From assembly GCA_003339415.1 (NCBI GenBank), contig PDHQ01000040.1:150380-214379 (forward strand): DNA of 64,000 nucleotides. The letters are read 5' to 3'. The stretch is from Ophiocordyceps camponoti-saundersi (nom. inval.) (Eukaryota; Ascomycota; Sordariomycetes; Hypocreales; Ophiocordycipitaceae). Shown here one piece after another: positions 1 through 10,631 of the stretch. The notes below the pieces were generated by a model. The model was not told the DNA's origin, searched no databases, and saw only the letters and a program-made list of their open reading frames with translations. The translations under genes were made by a program, and so were the position numbers. Position 1 is the stretch's first letter, and each line of letters opens with the position of its first letter.

Positions 1-65
1 CCTCGACCGTCGTCCATTCATTCCCTTGCCAGAAACACAAACGATAGCATACCGATCAAAACACC

Positions 66-1202
66 ATGGATCACGACTGCGGCCCTACACTGCTCCCTCC
101 GCCCCTCGCCGACCCCAACAAGTCGCCCATCGAGGAGAAGCTCGAAGTAACAGCCCTGGCCGTGCTGGGTCCCGTCCGTCTCTCTCCCCGCTCCTTGCTT
201 CCATCTCCCCTCTTCTCTTTCCCAAAGAGAGAGCCTCGTGACTGACGGATAGAGGCCGGGGGAGAGGGAGAGAGACCGAGGTCGGCAGAGGACGGCGTAG
301 GACATCTTCACCAATGCCCAGCCCGTAAGGCTACCGGCCGGAGCGCGCGGCATCTTCGGCGGCGCCGTCATCGCCATGAGCCTCGCCTCGGCCCAAAAGA
401 CCGTTCCGGACTCGCTGGTAGCTCACTCGTGCCATTGTTACTTTCTTCTCCCCGGCGCCGCCTCCGTCCCGCTTCTATTCCACGTCGAGCGCGTTCGAGA
501 CGGCCGATCGTTCGCGACGCGCACCGTCCAGGCTCGTCAACGGGGCCGCTGCGTCTTCACCATGACCGTCAGCTTCGTCCGCAACGGGGCTTCGGGTAGG
601 GCTCACGTCCGGCACGCTGCGCCCATGCCTGCGGACGCGGGGCCGCCTCCGCCTGACGACTGGGCGGACGAGCCCGCGCATCAGGGACAGCGTAGGCCGT
701 ATGTGCTGACGCCGGCTGTGGAGGCGCGGCGCGTCCAACAGGAGTACGGTCAGGGGGTTCGTCCTGATCAACGGGCTGTGCATCAATGGTTTCGTTGTCG
801 GGGGACCATCTCTGCCGAGGGCGGACAGGATGCTCATCGGAATGCGTTGGCGTACATCTCGGATGCCTTCTTCATCGCTGGTGTCGGCCTCGTTCATCCG
901 GAGAGGCCGAGGATGGGCATGGTCGTCAGCTTGGATCATACCATCTATTTCCATTCGGATCGGATCGCTGCTGATGACTGGATGTTTACCGAGACCATCT
1001 CTCCCTGGGCTGATGAAGATCGTGGCTTCGTTATTCGACGCATCTTTCATAGGGATGGCACCTTGTTGGCTACGTGCGTGCAAGAGGTATGAGTTGTCTT
1101 TGTCTTTGATTATTTTCTTCTCCTCTCCTCTGCTTACCGTTTCTTCAACAGGGTGTCGTGAGATTGGCTCGAGAAGAGGATCAGAAAGCTTCCAAACTGT
1201 AG
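66..1202 (+). CDS. acyl-CoA thioesterase II (TesB/ACOT8-like), peroxisomal
   Basis: Three exons, 66-173, 301-1086 and 1152-1202, join in phase to 314 residues. Donors are gtccgt and gtatga, acceptors gtag and acag. The protein reads as the double-hotdog acyl-CoA thioesterase II family: it has the early DIFTNAQP and GARGIFGGAV blocks, then HCYFLLPG and VERVRDGRSFATRTV, and a C-terminal half with YISDAFFI and SLDHTIYFH. The family hydrolyses fatty acyl-CoA to free acid and CoA. The last three residues are SKL, a canonical type 1 peroxisomal targeting signal, which appears only when the short last exon is spliced on; this supports both the model and a peroxisomal site tied to beta-oxidation. The first intron is 127 nt, long for this window. 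The ATG at 66 is the only start that fits; bases 1-65 are 5' leader. Confidence 0.9.
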
Positions 1203-2486
1203 CAGTGAAGAAGATATTGGCGGGGGGATCTCTAGGGGGTGTCTCTACGGGGGTGTAGGGGGGAAAGGGGGGTGTCAACCTTCACTGCCATCCATCCTAT
1301 CAACGGCTCACAGGGGGATGGAAACCTCTCTACAAGGGTTCTCATTCTTCTGTATTGCTCTAGAGCGGTGATTGGTTCGATCTCAAGCCCTTAGATTATA
1401 GGGAGCAGCTGTCGTCAAAGATGGATTCATACACAAGCCCTACTGTGAATGTGCAGGGCGTTGAACAACGCTGACTTGCAAACGCCGACACCCAGTAACG
1501 GTCCCTAAGCTTCCATAGAAATCTTCCCCCCCCCTCCCTCTACCCTTTTCCTCTCCCCCCTCCTCTCTTCTTCTCTTCCACCTCTTCTCTCCCACCTCTT
1601 CTCTTCCACCTCTCCCTCCCACCTCTCCCCTCCCACCTCTTCCTTTCGTCTCCTCCTTTCTTCTCTTCACCACTCCCTCCTCACAACACAACTCAGCAGA
1701 GCGAGACATTCCGTCCTTGCTGAAGCCTTCATCCCCTTTCCCTTGCATCGTCTTTCTTCCCATTCCTTCTTTTCCCTCTTCTCTCTCGACGGCTCGTCGT
1801 TCTCGCAGACGACGAAGCCTTCGACGAGAGAAAAACTTTTCCTGCCATCAGAATCATCATCAAATCATCTCCCCAGACCGTTTTTCCTTCTTTGCAAAGC
1901 CCTTCCTTATCCTTTGACGAAGAGTTAGTTCCCTCTCTTCTGCTTTCTGCTCAGCTTCGTCGTCGTCGGCTTGGAAGACAACGCTGACGACTGGTTTTTT
2001 TTCAAACACTGAAGAGTTTCCCCCAGCATTACACTCTCTGCCCTTGAGAAGCGAGGCAGGCCATAGCATTGTTCTTCTGCCTTGTATTTCTTTCTTCTTT
2101 GCAGAGGTTCGTGCCTTGTTCTGGGCTTTTCGTCCCGACTGGTCAGACTGACGAAGAATTTGCATCAACAACTTCAGATCAAACCACTTCACCTGGTCGC
2201 TTTGGAGACATCGTCAACTCAAGAGCCCCTTCCAGTACAGCTTTCTTGATTGTTTCCATCTTTCAGATCATCTTGAGCCTTGAAGAAATTTCCAAAATCG
2301 TCACCCTCTCTCTGCTGTTGAGGCTGGTTTTTGCTCCCGTGGGAGCTTCGTCTTTTCCAATGAAGGGTTGGTGCACAACTTCACTTGAAACTATCAATAT
2401 CAACACCTCCCGCTAACCATGGACCGTTGCAAAAAACCATAGACAAAAAGGGTCGAGGTCGGGGAGTGTTGTTGATAATCATCAAC
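1203..2486. other. intergenic leader with long pyrimidine tract
   Basis: No coding potential is convincing here. From about 1526 to 1850 the + strand is almost pure C/T, a pattern common in promoters and 5' leaders of strongly expressed filamentous-fungal genes. The following 600 bases up to 2486 probably form a long 5' untranslated leader of the large downstream gene; open frames in it lack any family resemblance. Confidence 0.5.
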
Positions 2487-5400
2487 ATGTGTCGACGAAC
2501 TGTTCACTTCAACGCCACCTGTGCCCACTCACAGATCTCCGGACAACTGGACGACAGCAATACATCGAATAGAACGGCAGCCTGTCGCGAATGTATTTAC
2601 TACGTGAACGTGGTGGCACATTTCTGTGATGACTGTGTCAAGTGCTGCATCCGAAGAAGCCAATACCCTTCAACTCGATTCATCTTCAGTCTCTGGAACA
2701 ATGGATCTTGCACCAGCCAGATTGACATGATCGTCAACGGAACCCAGGTCGAGGTGCAGGAGGACTTTGCTGAAGCCAAGGCTCTACTCAACCGTTACGG
2801 CAAGGACATGTTTAACATGTGGAACAACGGAGTTCGCAACAAGGGAGCTGAAATCGTCGTTGACCAGACCCAGGATGAGGTCAAGGAAGACTTAGCCGAA
2901 GCCAAGGCTCTCCTGAACAGTTACGGAAAGGATATGGAATTCCAACAAGGAACTAACAAGGGATGGGATCTCTATCAGGCTCAGCTCCTCGGCGTCGTCG
3001 AAACTAGAGATCGGGCATACATCGCCAATCCCTTCCTAGACGCCGCTTCCATTCCCGGCTACAGTCGAATTCTCGCTGCGGCCGCTGCGCAGGCAGAACG
3101 AGGAGCTCGGAACACCCCCAATCCTCGAAACCAGGCTCGTCGGGGAAATGCTCAGGGCAATCGGACGGCTCAGACTGCGGCTCCTGCAGGGAATCCGTCT
3201 TCCGTCTCGCAGGGAACTACAGGACAGCCTGCTATCCCGCATTCGAACCCTCAGGGCAACAGGGGACAGGCTACTCCCCAGCCTTCGAGCTCTCAGGACA
3301 ATTCAGCGCAGCCCAGTGCTCAGCATGCCGGTGATCGATTCTACCCGGGGATGCCTCCTCCACCTGCTGGCTTCGAGGAGGAATATGCGAGATACGGACT
3401 GACCGTTCCCCCACATCTCAGGAGACAGCCGCCCCGATCACAGAGCGCAGTCTTGCCTGAGGACGAGGCCCGTTCCGAGTTTGAAAACCAGGCCGGCTAC
3501 CAGCCCATCTCGGCCCCTGCGAGTGTTGGACCGTCTGCCGCTCAGAACCCGGGCTTTCAGGCTCCGGTTCCTGATGCCAATGCTGCGTTGCCTGGTGGAC
3601 ACAATGATCAGACCGGATTCAATCCCGTCCCGAACCCTACGAACATGGCACCGCCGCCCGTCCCTCAAAGCTTCGCCTATCAGGCTCCGGGTTCGTCTCC
3701 TTACTATATGTCTCCGATTCCCGCTGGGACAGACGACCAGTCGGGCTTCTATTACTCTCCAAGCGTGGGATCACCCTACTACCAAGGCTACCGTTCCAGT
3801 ACTGGTAACGAACATCCAGCATCACCTCAGTTCACTGACGCGTATCCGTCTGAGTATCCCCCGCCTCCGGCCGGTTTTGAGAACCAGCTTCCCCTGAATG
3901 TTTACCATTCTTCTGTCCCTGGTTCTTGGCCTATGAACCCTCATCAAGTTGAAAGCTATAACCAGCATCATTTTCATCGGGCTCCTATCGCAGAACCACG
4001 GCTGCCTCCTCCCGGTTTCTCCGCCCATGAAGAAGCAGGATTTGCAGATTACCAGACATTCGCAGCTCACGGTCCGCTGCCTTGGGACAATGGGGGCTTC
4101 TCGTTCCCTCCTGCCATTGCCCCTCAGGGCGGGTTCGTTCAGGGGGCGGCTCATTTGAGCTTTGACATAGGCGAACCCATAACTCAGGGTCTCGCCTCTC
4201 CTTATAATACAGGAATCCCGGTCTCTCAGTTCAGTGGAGGAGCAACCCAGACATATCCAACCCAGACGTACCAACCCTCGACGGATCACAGTTTGGAGAC
4301 AACTACGGATTCAAACACGGCTAGAGGCCGACTTGATCCCCAAGCCCCGGTCTTCCAGAGCAGGGGAGGAGCCGCAACGGATTCTCAGAATCCAGGCTAC
4401 CGAGCTTCAGTCGCTCAGGGAGGAGACAATGCCGCCGCGACTACTCAGACCGCTGCCCCTCAGGCCACGGCTCCTCAGCCTCCAGCTACTCGTGGCAGAG
4501 GAACCGCCGTCACGGCCTCTCAGCCTCCGGTTCCTCAAGTTCCAGCCGCCCAGGGCAGAGAGAATACGGCCACAGCCTCTCAAGCTCCTCGTTCTGAAGC
4601 TCCAGCTTCTCAGGGAAGACGAAATGCCGCACAGACTCCAGTTACTCAACCTAGTGGAGAGACGACGAGCGTGCAGAATCAGGCCGGTCAGCCCAGCACG
4701 GGAGCTTCTTCCTCGCAGGAAAACGCCCGAGCTCGCGTTCCTACCCTGTCCGCTCATGACTTCTTTCGACGGCAGGCGTCCTCACGGGCTCCTCGTCCGA
4801 TCAACGAGACAGCTTCGTCCTCTCAGGCCAGTAGCAGCCTTCCGGCCGTGTCTCAAGCTGACGTCCTTCTGAGCTCGACTGGAAGACGATCTCGGCCTCG
4901 TGCCAACGCCGCAAGGGCATCGGCCTCTCAGGAAAATCCCGCAACTTCGGCTGGACAGCCCACGGCTCACGGAGGCTCTGGGCAGATGGGTAGTTCTTCC
5001 GGCCTGACCACGAGACAGATTTCGGCTCTGGCTCTCGCTCATCTGCGTCCTTTGGGCACTCCGACCCCGGCCCAGGCACTTGCAGGCGGTTCCAGGAGGT
5101 CCTCGGCTTTCGCGGTCCCGGCCCAGACTCCGGCCAGCCAGGCGTCGGGCAGGTCTCGTTCGAACTCGCAAGCCCAGCCTCAAGTTCCCAATAGTCAGGT
5201 TTCGAGGTCCTCTGGTTCACAGCCAGCGGCTTCAGCTACGACCACGACTCGGCGAACTGCTCAGATAGGTCAGTCCGCCCCAGCACAGATTGGAGCCGCG
5301 CTTCGACCGGTTGTACCCCGTCAGATCCTCAGACGACCGACCGCTGCGGATGCCCCGTCCGGAGAAGCTTCAGCTTCGGCGACCAATGTCGGAGCAGCAG

Positions 5401-7229
5401 AGGCAAATTCAACGTCGGGTAGGTCCTTTGGATCGCAGTCCACGACTCCGACCCCGAGTCAGCACCAGATGGGAACGTCGGCTGCTCCGCAAGTCAACGG
5501 AGTAAATGGCCAGGCTGAGGCAATCGTCAGAGCTCCGATCCCCCAAGGCATTGCGAGAGTCCAGACTCTGGAGAACGTTGGAGGAAACGGAAATCCCCAG
5601 GACAGGCCTATTCCCTTGGCCTTGTACGGCGATGACGAGGCTTCGTCCGGCCGATCTGTGAACGGGTTCGCAAGTTTCACAGACGCTTCCAGCACGCCGC
5701 GACCCAGGACGGCTCTCTCGATAGCCCTGTCTGAAATCATCGCCAGTGCCCGCCAGAATCAAGGCAGTGATGATGACGACATCTACTCTGGGCCCAACGA
5801 TTACGCGGTCCAGCCGCCGACGAACTCGGCCGTCACGTCTCAGACGGAGAGTGAAGGGTCTGTGAACGGCATGTACAACCCGGCTTGGCAACGACCGAGT
5901 TCCTTGATCACGAATGGCGATCATAACTTGACCAACGGCGCACAACGGGCTTTCAGCCATTTCAGACCCATCTCCCCATTCACGAACGGCAACAATCACC
6001 TCGTCAATGGAAATAGCGGCGCTTTCAGTCGAGGCAACCCTTTCGGCCCCAACGGCAACGCGTTCGGAAACTCCAACCACGTCAATCACAACGGAACTGT
6101 TCCCAACGGAGTCAACACGAATCCCTTCAGCACGGGTACCAGTTTCAACAACAACTTTGCCAGCAGCGCGATCCCCAACAACACGAGCAACCCATTCGGC
6201 ATTCCCGAGTTCTTCCGCGCCGTCGACTCCAATACCGACGAGGAAATGCCTTCTTCTCGCGGCGCCTTTCACAACCCCAGTAACACTTTCGGAACCGATA
6301 ACAGGCGGTTGACTGACATTTCGTTTGGCGACATTCGCTGGGATGATGGGACGGGCGCGACGCCGAGGCAGGGTAATCAGTTTGCGACTGTGACCCGGCT
6401 CACGAATGGGAACACGTTTGGCGATATTGACGCGGCTTATCGAAGAGGCGCGGCCGCCGGCCAGAACTCTGCTTTCAATACTCATCAGTTTGGCAACCGG
6501 GTCGGCGGGTTTGGCAGCAGCGTCCAGACTAATCCAAACGGCAACTCGTTCAGCAACGCCGGCAATCCGTTCGCGACCAATGGCCAGGCTGCTGGCAACA
6601 ATCAGGGTAATCGAAGCGGCGCGTTCAATCCCTTCAGCACGGCAAATGCAGCCAGCAACCATGTCAATGGAAACGTCCCTAACAATCCGTTCGGCGCCGG
6701 TAACAACAACCAAACGAATGCGAACGTGGCACAGGCCCCAGAACAGGTCAGTGGTGGCGCCAGGAGGGACCGCAGGGGAGCAGCGAGGAGCGGCATGCCG
6801 CCAACATTGCGTCGAGAGGACGCCAACCTTGGCGACACCGAGAACAACGACTTGATCGTCAATCGAGTCACCATTGATTACGTACCTCTTCCCAATCTCT
6901 GGGCGAGCATGGCTTTACCCACCGTCGGAAACACCGACTGCGGCAACCAACCCGAGAGATCCCAGCCCGGCTTGGGCGACGGAATTTCTCGTCTGGCAGA
7001 GAGACAGGAGACGCAGGCTCGGGCTGCTGTTCCTGCCAACGCCCAGTCTACTCCTCAGGCAAATGTGAACACGACTGACAGTGAAGCCCCGGCTGGGGTC
7101 AATGCCGCACCTGTACGAGGCGAGGCTGCGGTGGGAGAGATTCTTCAAGAATTCCTCGATGATATGATTGCTACGGCCATGACTGAGGCTTACGACGTGC
7201 CAGAGCAGGAGTCGGCTGAGAAAGAGTAG
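2487..7229 (+). CDS. large Q/S/N-rich low-complexity protein with N-terminal Cys cluster and C-terminal NPF motifs
   Basis: Single-exon frame of 1580 residues. The ATG at 2487 is chosen because the protein then begins MCRRTVHFNATCAHS, a Cys/His-rich start seen in many fungal hypothetical proteins; the open frame reaches further upstream but without an ATG. A cluster CRECIYY...CDDCVKCC at about residues 35-58 looks metal-binding. Residues about 70-150 hold two diverged copies of one 42-residue unit, each running from WNNG to EAKALLN.YGKDM. Residues about 190-1060 are disordered and rich in Q, S, A and P. Residues about 1150-1440 are rich in N and G, with six Asn-Pro-Phe motifs, the EH-domain ligand type, as well as FG/NG repeats. 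There is no signal peptide or membrane segment. Function unknown; an endocytic or RNA-granule scaffold is a guess from composition only. Confidence 0.8.
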   Translation: MCRRTVHFNATCAHSQISGQLDDSNTSNRTAACRECIYYVNVVAHFCDDCVKCCIRRSQYPSTRFIFSLWNNGSCTSQIDMIVNGTQVEVQEDFAEAKALLNRYGKDMFNMWNNGVRNKGAEIVVDQTQDEVKEDLAEAKALLNSYGKDMEFQQGTNKGWDLYQAQLLGVVETRDRAYIANPFLDAASIPGYSRILAAAAAQAERGARNTPNPRNQARRGNAQGNRTAQTAAPAGNPSSVSQGTTGQPAIPHSNPQGNRGQATPQPSSSQDNSAQPSAQHAGDRFYPGMPPPPAGFEEEYARYGLTVPPHLRRQPPRSQSAVLPEDEARSEFENQAGYQPISAPASVGPSAAQNPGFQAPVPDANAALPGGHNDQTGFNPVPNPTNMAPPPVPQSFAYQAPGSSPYYMSPIPAGTDDQSGFYYSPSVGSPYYQGYRSSTGNEHPASPQFTDAYPSEYPPPPAGFENQLPLNVYHSSVPGSWPMNPHQVESYNQHHFHRAPIAEPRLPPPGFSAHEEAGFADYQTFAAHGPLPWDNGGFSFPPAIAPQGGFVQGAAHLSFDIGEPITQGLASPYNTGIPVSQFSGGATQTYPTQTYQPSTDHSLETTTDSNTARGRLDPQAPVFQSRGGAATDSQNPGYRASVAQGGDNAAATTQTAAPQATAPQPPATRGRGTAVTASQPPVPQVPAAQGRENTATASQAPRSEAPASQGRRNAAQTPVTQPSGETTSVQNQAGQPSTGASSSQENARARVPTLSAHDFFRRQASSRAPRPINETASSSQASSSLPAVSQADVLLSSTGRRSRPRANAARASASQENPATSAGQPTAHGGSGQMGSSSGLTTRQISALALAHLRPLGTPTPAQALAGGSRRSSAFAVPAQTPASQASGRSRSNSQAQPQVPNSQVSRSSGSQPAASATTTTRRTAQIGQSAPAQIGAALRPVVPRQILRRPTAADAPSGEASASATNVGAAEANSTSGRSFGSQSTTPTPSQHQMGTSAAPQVNGVNGQAEAIVRAPIPQGIARVQTLENVGGNGNPQDRPIPLALYGDDEASSGRSVNGFASFTDASSTPRPRTALSIALSEIIASARQNQGSDDDDIYSGPNDYAVQPPTNSAVTSQTESEGSVNGMYNPAWQRPSSLITNGDHNLTNGAQRAFSHFRPISPFTNGNNHLVNGNSGAFSRGNPFGPNGNAFGNSNHVNHNGTVPNGVNTNPFSTGTSFNNNFASSAIPNNTSNPFGIPEFFRAVDSNTDEEMPSSRGAFHNPSNTFGTDNRRLTDISFGDIRWDDGTGATPRQGNQFATVTRLTNGNTFGDIDAAYRRGAAAGQNSAFNTHQFGNRVGGFGSSVQTNPNGNSFSNAGNPFATNGQAAGNNQGNRSGAFNPFSTANAASNHVNGNVPNNPFGAGNNNQTNANVAQAPEQVSGGARRDRRGAARSGMPPTLRREDANLGDTENNDLIVNRVTIDYVPLPNLWASMALPTVGNTDCGNQPERSQPGLGDGISRLAERQETQARAAVPANAQSTPQANVNTTDSEAPAGVNAAPVRGEAAVGEILQEFLDDMIATAMTEAYDVPEQESAEKE

Positions 7230-8468
7230 AGGGAGAAGCGTGAGAGAGTCTGCATATGTATATATGAGTTGACATTACGTTGCAGGCACCGATGGAGACG
7301 TTATGGAAGGCGGGTGAAGGAAAAAGGGTTGGAGTCGTTGTAGGCTTGACTCTGGTTGGTGATGGGCAGGGATGATGAGCTATGGGGAGGAAGGGGGGGT
7401 GTGTGGCAGTGAAGGGCGGGTGGTGTAAGCGCCGTGTATGTAAGTTATCCTAACCGACTCCTCGCTAGTAGGCGGTTTAGGCAGACGGAGCGGGAGAGAC
7501 GGAACGGAGAGACCAGACAGAGAGACGGATAGAGATAACAGAGACAGAGAGAGACAATAAAATGAATGGCGTCGAGATATACTTTGCCATGCCGTGCCGA
7601 GGTATGGCCCGTATGGGTTGTGTAGGTACGGATAAATGCGCATAAAATCAAGCTTCAGATCCATCCATCCTCCGTTTCCCCAAATCTCGGCAGCTCCCGA
7701 GACGCGGGTATCCATCCATCCCGTTGATCCATACATATGTCCATCCATCCATGCTGACATAACTTTACTTTCCCTGTCCAGAGCCACAGAGGCATTAGTA
7801 AGGATAACCACTGGAAAGAGAAGCAACGAAAAGGGAATGATGATGATGATGACGATGATGATGACGACGACGCACGTGCAGGCAGGCAGTAAGCAAAAGC
7901 AAGCAAGGCCAGCCAGCCAAAACAAATACGAATACTACCAAAAATCCCTTCCCTTACAGATTACACTTGAAGAGGCCGAATCCCGGTCCTTGCTGCGCCA
8001 CCACACGTTGCCCGACTGGCAACCCCCCACACTCAAGCAAGCAACAGGGCCACCCACCACCCCTGTCTCATTCACCAACTCGCTTTCTCTTCTTGTTTCT
8101 CTCTCTGCTCTCACTTTCACTTTCACTCTTACACACTCACTCTCTCTGTGGAAATAAAACGAGTTGTCTAACGGTGATTCATCGCCACAGACATCATCAT
8201 CATCACCACCCCTTTTTCTTCTTTCCACCATGTACAGCGTTCTGAACAAATAGCGTCATCTCGTGCCAGCAATACCATCATCATCATCATCATCATCATC
8301 ATAAACCCTCAGCCTCATCATTCCCTTCCTCTTCCCTTTCTCTTTCCCTCCTCCTTCCCTCCCCTTCCCTTCCCCCTCCTCCTCTTCCAAAACCACCACT
8401 CACCACATAAACGTACATACAAACCAGTTAACCACAACAAAGGAAAAAAAAAAACAGATCAAGGAGTC
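7230..8468. other. intergenic region with simple repeats
   Basis: No gene recognised. It holds CCAT-rich tetranucleotide clusters at about 7660-7760, a GATGAT run near 7835-7865, a CATCAT run at about 8276-8302, and pyrimidine-rich sequence up to the protease start. The opposite-strand frames here are products of these repeats. Confidence 0.5.
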
Positions 8469-8544
8469 ATGCTCCTTCTCCTCACCACCCTCATCGTCTC
8501 CGTATCAGCCGGCCACCTCTCCGTCCCGATCCACCGCCAAGACC

Positions 8545-8576
<32 letters not shown>

Positions 8577-10081
8577 CTCCTCGCAACAACAACGATAACA
8601 ACAAAACTCGACCGCCGCGCCGGATCGATAAATCTAGAAGCCTTCAATAACCTCACAGGAGGTGGTTTCTACGCCCAATTCTCCGTCGGAACTCCTCCGC
8701 AACCGCTCTCCTTTCTCCTCGACACCGGCAGCAGCGACACATGGGTGAACTCAGTGGACGCGAGCCTCTGTCACAACGCCCAGCAACAGACGAGCCAAGA
8801 TGCCTGGTGTTTACCTCAGTGTCTGCTTTCCCCTCCCTTCGCTTTCCTTCTTTTTTTCACATGTAGACACGCTGACTCCTTTCTTTTACACCGAGCAGTC
8901 AACCCCCAAGCCAGCTCCTCCTATCACGTCCTCGAACAGGGAGGCTTTAACATAAGCTATCTCGACCAGAAGCATGTCTCCGGCGATTACTTCTCCGATA
9001 GCGTCACCATAGGCGATAAGGTCATTCGTAATCAGCAGCTCGGTCTCGCCCTCGACTCGACTCGTCCCACCGGCATCATGGGCCTTGGCTTCAGCTCCAA
9101 CGTCGCCGCCCGAACGCCTTACCCGGTCGTCATCGACAACATGGTTTCGCAAGGACTGATCAACTCGGCCGCCTTCAGCCTCTATCTGGTGAATACAAAA
9201 CCCTTCCATCCTTTATTCGACTCGAGACTAATCAAAAGCCCCCTTTTTCTTCTCGTTAGAACGACATCAACGCAAAATCAGGCACCATCCTCTTCGGAGC
9301 CATCGACACGGAAAGGTACTACGACCGCCTCGTCTCCCTCCCCATCCTCTCCAGCCCGCTCCTAGGAGGCCACGCCACAGCCTTCACAGTCCGCCTACGA
9401 AGCTTCTCCGCCGCCGGCGACAGGGTACGAGGCCAAGCCGTCGGCGCAGTCCTCGACTCAGGCTCTACAATCTCCCTCCTACCGCCTTCGCTGATGGCGA
9501 GTCTCAACCGTCGGTACAACGTGGTGAACGCGCAGGACTTCCCCGCCCCGCTGATAGACTGCGCCCATCGAGACGACAAGGGGACGACGTTCGACTTTGA
9601 GTTTGACGGCGTCACCATTCGCGTTCCTATTAGGGAGATGATCATCGACGCCTTTCCTGACGAGGCTCAGCAGGCTATCCGCAACTCGGGCGGAAACTCC
9701 CCGCTGGCGGGCTGGCAGTCCGTATGTGCCTTTGGCATCGGCTCGACTGCTAGCTATGGCATCAACTCGGAAAGCTTCGCCCTGCTCGGCGACACCTTCA
9801 TAAGGAGCGCCTACGTCCTCTACGACCTCGCCAATCGCCAGATCGGCATTGCTCAGGCCAAGGTTGAGTCTTCCAAGTCTAACATTGTCGAGATCGCAAA
9901 GGACGCCAGACAGATTCCCTCCAACGCCGGTGCAGGTTAGACGTCTTTCCATCTTCTTCCCGTTGTACTCTAACCAACTGTCTGCACAGAAAATGACGGT
10001 GCCTCCGCACCCAGTCCGCTTTCGAGATCTGTACTGCTCCTAGTCGCCGTCGCCGCCACCTCTTTGCTACTGCTGCTGTAG
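8469..10081 (+). CDS. GPI-anchored aspartyl protease (yapsin-type, family A1)
   Basis: Four exons, 8469-8808, 8899-9188, 9260-9935 and 9990-10081, join in phase to 465 residues. A signal peptide (MLLLLTTLIVSVSAG) is followed by a propeptide with short poly-His and poly-Gln runs from simple repeats, and by a dibasic LDRRAG site suited to Kex2-type cleavage. The mature enzyme has FYAQFSVGTPPQ, the first catalytic motif LDTGSSDTW and the second AVLDSGSTISLLP, so both active aspartates are present, plus LLGDTFIRSAYVLYDL near the end. The last short exon adds a Ser/Ala-containing spacer and the tail SVLLLVAVAATSLLLLL, the pattern of a GPI attachment signal. It probably acts at the plasma membrane or wall as a processing protease. 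The first intron boundary (gtttac donor) is the least certain part. Confidence 0.88.
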
Positions 10082-10631
10082 ACCTCTTCCCCCCCCCCCC
10101 CCCCTTCAACCCGTATAAACCACTTCAATCTCCCCAATAGCTGTCGATTATGAGCCTGGAGCGTGGCGTTCGCTATGGAGGTCTTACCACCATCTTTACA
10201 CCATAAATTTCAGTACATACCTACCTACATACATCGTACATACGTTCAACGCCGCGACCATCTCGTCCATGTCATCATCGTCGAGTCCTCCTCCATCATA
10301 CTCCTATCTACCTAGGCAGCTCTTGTTCTCTTGATAAAGTCACCAAATCCCATCTTCACTCTTCACTTTTGGTTTAATTGCTTTCGTCGTTGCTCAATGT
10401 ATCTGCTTTTTACTCACAAGCCGAGGTGCAGCAGCTTCTCCCCTACATCCATAACCCTTCCCTTGTCTCTTCATCTACCATCAAGAAGAAGATCCTCACG
10501 ACAGTGGCCGCACAAGGTAGAAGAAAGATTACACCTACATAAATCTCACATAAAAGAAGCCAAGCACGATATCCCCGAGAAGCCTCTCTCGTCAAATATA
10601 GCCGCCCCGAAAACCCGTACCAACGACTCGT
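10082..10631. other. intergenic region between convergent genes
   Basis: The stretch separates the protease and the convergent RNA-binding gene. It contains a 16-base C run at 10089-10104 and otherwise only ordinary 3' flanking sequence; I see no gene or RNA. Confidence 0.5.

Noticed and set aside
475..1278. 267-residue minus-strand frame
   Set aside because: Antisense shadow of the thioesterase exon; no family resemblance and low-quality composition.
5409..6713. 434-residue minus-strand frame inside the large N/G-rich gene
   Set aside because: Antisense of Asn/Gly codons gives a long Val/Ile/Arg-rich frame by bias; no start context or motif.
7380..7925. 181-residue minus-strand frame with poly-hydrophobic and repeat-coded stretches
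   Set aside because: Generated by CCAT and GATGAT simple repeats; not a gene.
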